35,039 nt of DNA from Chara braunii (lineage: Eukaryota; Streptophyta; Charophyceae; Charales; Characeae): contig BFEA01000351.1 of the NCBI GenBank assembly GCA_003427395.1, positions 1,646,353-1,681,391 on the forward strand, given 5' to 3'. This document shows positions 30,421 to 35,039 of this stretch, one piece after another; the first letter of the stretch is position 1; every line of letters starts with the position of its first letter. The notes under the pieces are model-generated. The model was not told where the DNA came from and made no database searches. It saw nothing but the letters and a program-made list of their open reading frames with translations. The translations under genes were made by a program, and so were the position numbers.

Positions 30421-31457
30421 CTCCATAAGTTGGAGGCTCCGGTCGCATGTTTTTTTAGGGTTTCTGAACAGAGGATGAAACCCATAAGTTTGGTACTCAA
30501 AATCTCTGTTTTTTTTGTTGTTGAACAGAGTTGGACACATTCTCAGTGCGTGTGTCCAGTTCTATGTTTATTTCTGAGGGGGACACAGACAAAGGCTAGT
30601 CACACCATAAGTTGGTGTGATCAAGTCATGGGTCGTGAACATAAGTGAAACCAGAGTATAAAATCTGATATAATTATTTATGTATTATATCATTGGCAGG
30701 CTAGGCGCCATAAGTTGGGAGATCTTGCAATATAAGCCAGTAGAAGACAAAAGCAAAATAAAAATAAGATTCAGAGTATAAGATTGAAAGGTAACGTTGG
30801 ACAGGCTGGACTCATCCGTAAGTTTGATAGTCCGGTCTTATGTCCATGATAACACAAGACGCAGAGAGATAATATAAAATTTGGTTATTTCTAAACATGA
30901 TTGAAAGTTTTTGAAACTTGGTTGGGGATCTTCATAAGTTGGAGTGACTTGATCATTTGTCAGAAGAGAGAATGAAGGTGTGATCTTACTTGTTGAATGT
31001 GGTTGTGTTGCGGAGGCTGGGTGAACCCATAACTTGGGGGTTGTTCGGTTATGCGCACATATTGCTTGTCTAAGCAGGTTGGACTACCCATAAGTTGGGT
31101 AACCTAGTTCTATGCTATATGTCATTGTTTGGGCTGGCTAGCCACACCTTAAGTTGGTGTGTTCTAGTCATAGGCCTTTTGTCGTTTGTTCGGGCAAAGG
31201 TTGAACTCATGAGATGAGGCGGCCTTGTTATTTGTGTACGCCAAATGTTCAGGCTGACCAACCTCACCAAAAGTTGGTGTGGCCTGACCATACGCCTTAT
31301 GACAATCGTCTAAGCAGAAGTTAGTCACAAGATAATTTTGTGTGGCATGGCCATATGCCCTATGTTTGCTCATTCTACTAGGCTAGGGCACAATAAGTTG
31401 GAATAGCCTAGCCATATAACATGGGCAAGCCAGTCATACCCATAAGTTGGGTTGGCT
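30421..31457 (+). repeat. Hairpin array B, ATAAGTT loop with covarying stems
   Basis: About fourteen units share ATAAGTT. The flanking bases pair and differ between units: CTCC/GGAG (30421), TCACACC/GGTGTGA (30600), ACCC/GGGT (31086 and 31438), CACACC/GGTGTG (31143), CACC/GGTG (31265), CTCAT/ATGAG (31206, loop lost). Several have a second, outer stem: GGCTGGACT/AGTCCGGTC (30804–30837, two wobbles), GGCTAG/CTAGTC (31136–31169), GGCTAGG/CCTAGCC (31381–31413), AGCCA/TGGCT (31428–31457). The right sides often continue CATATGCC, as in array A. Spacing is about 50–120 bp. Confidence 0.8.
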
Positions 31458-31639
31458 GATCCTATGTTTTATGTAAGGAAGGGTAAAAGGGAAGTTTGGG
31501 ATGAGATAGGGTTGACCTTACTAGAAGTTATGACTAGTGCTAGCTCACAATACCATCTTCAAAGAAGGATCGTGTAGTCTATCTCTAGTTCTAACTGTCA
31601 AGTGAGTGTCAGAAGTTAATCCCAAGTATAGTTGTACTT

Positions 31640-31900
31640 TGCTTATGCATTTTCGGCTTTGTATAAATCTTGGCAGCCTCTTTTTCCTACAGGAAGAGCT
31701 GATGAAATTTTTTACAAATTTGAAAGAGTTAGTTATTTTTGCGCTGCACGAAACTTCTGGAAAGACATATGGGAAGCGTTCCTGAAATTTTTAAAAATTT
31801 GGAGAGTTAAATTATTTACTGTTAGGAAAAATTTGGCAACCTACCCTGTTTAAGGGAGATGCTGCCAAAATTTTCAATAACTTCTGGTACCGATTAGAGG
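31640..31900 (+). repeat. Worn counterpart of the 122-bp hairpin array
   Basis: TTTGTATAAATCTTGG (31662), a hairpin CTCTT..TCC/GGAAGAG around TACA (about 31678–31699) and ATTTTTTACAAA correspond to the units at 21591–22140. Two further worn units follow near 31747 and 31825. Confidence 0.6.
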
Positions 31901-33470
31901 AAGGTGAAAGACAAGTTGGTAGAGGAGTTAGGCTACGAAATGGAGCATGTCCTTCATTTATTTTTAACATGGTATTGGTCCTTTTTGACATGTACTGTGA
32001 TGCAGGTCTATGCTCTCGATTGAAGGCTCGATTCGTTCGGCCTGACTCTACAAAGGATCACTCTTTTGTTATCCTTTGATAACAGGTCAGTTTACTAGAC
32101 AACTTACCTACTTCTACATTTCAACCTAAGGCCTTAGCCCTTGTGGGTTTTTCATGTTTCTCGGGATTTTCACCCATATTTCTTTCTCAATGACCATTTT
32201 TAAAGATTGAGTATCTTTGTTGTGGGATGGTGGAAAATGGTTGGGGCTTGTGTGCATAAAGCAGGGTATGAGTCACAAAAAACAATAAAGTTGACTCCCT
32301 TAATGTATGAGATGTTGTTGTTTAGACTTTGTGTGATCGCAGGTATGCATGAAAGATGCTTGATTGAGCTTTGGTGGTTGTCTATGTGTTGCGTGAATGC
32401 AAACATACAAGCCACCATATCGTTGTGAGAGTGATCGTCTGATGCTACACAACCTCTTTGTTTGACTAATTGAACTGTCTTATGTTTTAGTAGTCATGAT
32501 TTTTAAGTGAACGTGTGCTCATATAATTTTTGCGACATATGCGATAATTTGTACGCTCATCCTTACTATTTGATTTAATTGGTCGGACGTTGGTCCTAAA
32601 CCTGGAATTCGAGGTCCTTGTCCAGGACATTCCGAGTTCCAACTCAGCACAACAGGGTTTCCCCAATGCGCTGAGCATTTGCGCGTCGCCCATCGTGGCG
32701 CTCTGCCTAAGGAAAGAGGCGCCCCGAGGGCTGAACGACTTATCCTTTAACCTCGTGAAGGGAATTCCCTTCACGACACTTCATCTATGACACTTGAGTG
32801 TCGTGCGCAACGCTGAAGCCCGCAAAGGGCCAAACGATTATGGGTAATGTGTGAACTGTCGTCATGACAATAGGTTGCGAGGATTCGCATTATTGAATAT
32901 TATGATTACTCTCGCACACACATCCTTCTTAAACATTTCTGTGCGCGGACTACACCTGAAGGCTCGCGCGGAATAAGTTATGGGTTGGAACGCTCGCAAA
33001 GAAACAACGCGCGACTTGGCCATTTCCTTGCATACGATTGTTATAGTCGGCACATGCACATGTTTTGCGTAGGCTAAGGCCCACAAACAATTATATGGTT
33101 GCTCATGGATGGCAAATTGGTTTTCCTTGTTTAAAAGTTATTTTGGTGGAACGATAGGGTTCTGGGTGTAAGGATCAGCGTGTTGTTGATTGTGCGCCAT
33201 ACAACTCACCATCGCTTCAAATCCCCTTCTACCCCAGTGCCATCCTACCCTACCCCTCTTGGGGCATGCATTGGCTAAGGGACTGACCCTTTAGCGCGCG
33301 CGTCAGCCGACACCTGAGCATTGAATGTGATCACATGATTCAGAGGGGACCTCATGTTTATGGGCACTACATAGTACTTCATCATCGCGACTGCTCACGT
33401 GTTCGCGCATGACTAGTCACTATGATAGAGCCCTGCGAAGCGACGATTATTTATGCGAAATCTTGCACTC
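31901..33470 (+). repeat. Rest of structured block, copy B
   Basis: This is the counterpart of 22141–23470, with the anchors given there. It contains an additional segment (about 32590–32840) with a 24-nt palindrome that I did not find in copy A. No protein is recognised. Confidence 0.6.
32753..32776. other. Perfect 24-nt palindrome
   Basis: TCGTGAAGGGAA is followed directly by its reverse complement TTCCCTTCACGA. A related 14-nt palindrome, GACACTTGAGTGTC, follows at 32789. Confidence 0.85.
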
Positions 33471-33836
33471 TGTCGGAGGGCACGATGCCCTGGTCCTCCA
33501 CTGTGTACCAAGCGTCCGCTCACTTGTCTATGTTGTGTGCCAAGCATTCGCTCACGGACCTCCGCAGTATACTGGGCGGGAAGTCCCGCGGCGCTCTGCC
33601 CGGGAGGCTCTCTGCTGAGGGTCTGGTCCGACCAAGGCTCCTAGGCTAGCGTGCGCCACTGGGTTTTGCCTAGTGTGGTCTTTTCGAACTGCACACAAGG
33701 TCCCTATAGCCAAATCATGGATTAATGATGATGTTACTCACCCTGAGCAGGTGTCGCACGAGGGGAAAGTAGTGACAGTGATGCGCGTGACAATCACTTT
33801 AAGAATGAGAGAGGGGAGAGACTCACGGTGTAGGGG
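33471..33836. other. Spacer before the right inverted arm
   Basis: About 365 bases with overlapping short frames and no recognised feature. Confidence 0.4.
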
Positions 33837-34950
33837 CCGTACCCTGAAGGACTTTCGAGCCTAAGTCGACCCCACTGCGGGTCCCATTTGGCTCGACCCG
33901 CCCATGCTCACGCTCAGGGCGCGGGTCGTTCGTCCCAGGGGCACCCCCACCTAGTGCTATGAGATGGATGGGGATGGGCCACTTGCGAGAGGGCTTTACA
34001 TTGGGGGATGCAGCTTTGCTCTCGCGTCTAGATGGTAGCTCTTTGATCACTCGTGGCGTTTTCTCGATTCATTTGAGTCTGACCAGGCAATTGCTCCTTC
34101 CAATACCCAGGCAGTCCAGGAAGTTCATTGAGAGTTCATCTTCTTTTTGTGTGCAGGCCAAGCGTCATCCATTGGGCTACACACCTTTTCACTAAGCATG
34201 GCGATCTCTACGGCATCATCGGGGTGCGGTCGCGCCGTCCATGCCCCTAGCCCCTATATTTTTTTTTGCTTAAGTCACTAGCGTTGCATTCGCCGATTCA
34301 TGGTCGCCCTTAGTCTTTTCGGGCCTTTGCATTGCTTACAAGAGAGTCACCTCATTCATTCATCATACAATGTCACATCTTATGGTCTATAATGCACTCA
34401 AGCTTTCAACCATCAAGTTCTTCCCACATCCACAGTCCACGCAAAGCCCAAGTCCTTCCCTTGTCGGTTTTCCGGCGGATCCGGTCCCGCTAAAAGCCCA
34501 TCCTGAGCTACTCACCTGCGCAACACCAGACAAAGCACGGACCAAATACAATCCCCATTGAAGTCAACACACCGCCCCTTCCCATAAGCCTAAGTTTCCT
34601 TTGCCTTTGATGATCCTTCAATTGTCTTTCCCTTCCCTTAAGCAAGCCATGCCTCTTCCTTAGTCATGCAGTCGGGGAAAATGGTTGAGTCAAACTGACC
34701 TTGTCACAAGACTTCACTCTTCCCGCTTTCCCAGATGCTCGCAAAAAAAGTCCAATACCATTTCCTTCTTGGTGGCACAAGGGACCGACAACCCTCCCCT
34801 TGCCCTCACTTTCCACCAAGTAAGGACCGAGTTCCTTGCCGTTCGTTCCCTGGCAATGTAACAAGTGAGGGGGGGGATACTTAGTCATGTACCAAGAGGG
34901 CGAAGGGAGAAAGAGGGGTAAAGGTTAGGCGCATAGGGTGAGAAGGAAGA
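33837..34950 (-). repeat. Right arm of the window-bracketing inverted repeat
   Basis: This is the reverse-complement counterpart of 1–1288, beginning with the block containing the complement of CGGCCCCTACACCG (about 33828–33842) and running to the last bases before the GA repeat. It is somewhat shorter than the left arm through indels. No intact gene is seen. Confidence 0.8.
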
Positions 34951-34953
34951 AGG

Positions 34954-34954
<1 letters not shown>

Positions 34955-35039
<85 letters not shown>
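34955..35039. repeat. GA dinucleotide microsatellite
   Basis: An uninterrupted GA run fills the last 85 bases and reaches the end of the window. Confidence 0.97.

Noticed and set aside
20640-31460. CRISPR-like array reading of the regular short repeats
   Set aside because: The conserved part is a hairpin loop and the variable parts are complementary arms, spacing is irregular, there are no cas genes, and the DNA looks eukaryotic.
1-35039. Conventional host gene with exons
   Set aside because: No run of conserved domains with plausible splice borders was found outside retroelement remnants; weak candidates could not be joined.

Overview
The window looks like repeat-rich, gene-poor nuclear DNA from a plant-lineage (streptophyte) genome. 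I see no intact protein-coding gene. What can be supported is: LTR-retrotransposon debris (three copies of one LTR family, a primer-binding site matching the plant initiator-tRNA-Met type, a decayed gag, a decayed RNase H–integrase piece of Ty3/gypsy type), several tandem-repeat arrays, many fold-back sequences, and a 965-base assembly gap. The integrase wording resembles what I recall from charophyte algae such as Chara. That is an inference and was not searched.

Layout. 1–1288 and 33837–34950 are two diverged copies of one repeat in opposite orientation, so the window is bracketed by a long inverted repeat. 1461–2441 is LTR copy 1 (a polypurine tract lies just before it), 15431–16431 is LTR copy 2 (a solo LTR with a short target duplication) and 16732–17846 is LTR copy 3 (followed by a primer-binding site). 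Between copies 1 and 2 lie an unrecognised broken coding region on the minus strand (about 3190–4404), short tandem repeats (4305–5260), a minisatellite (5885–6720), an 83-bp satellite built from hairpins (7241–7840), a GACGTGG repeat cluster (8516–8665), pyrimidine tracts, two long foldbacks (11139–11232 and 11972–12137) and the gap with inverted flanks (13485–14890).

From 17850 on, the order is primer-binding site, leader, gag pseudogene (19344–20650), a structured non-coding block (20700–23470), an RNase H–integrase pseudogene (23925–25110), 4–5 kb of degenerate modular sequence, and a second diverged copy of the structured block (30421–33470). This block is the most unusual thing here. 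Each copy holds an array of small hairpins, roughly 50–120 bp apart, that share a core with TAAGYT while their stems differ from unit to unit and stay complementary. It also holds longer nested hairpins with a period near 122 bp. The LTRs carry two further hairpins, one of which also varies in a compensated way between copies. Compensated variation suggests selection for, or template-driven maintenance of, secondary structure.

No working pathway or operon can be read from this window. The coding remnants belong to mobile elements and carry several stop codons and frameshifts. Every premature stop in the clear gag frame could come from one C-to-T change, as expected for decay of methylated DNA.
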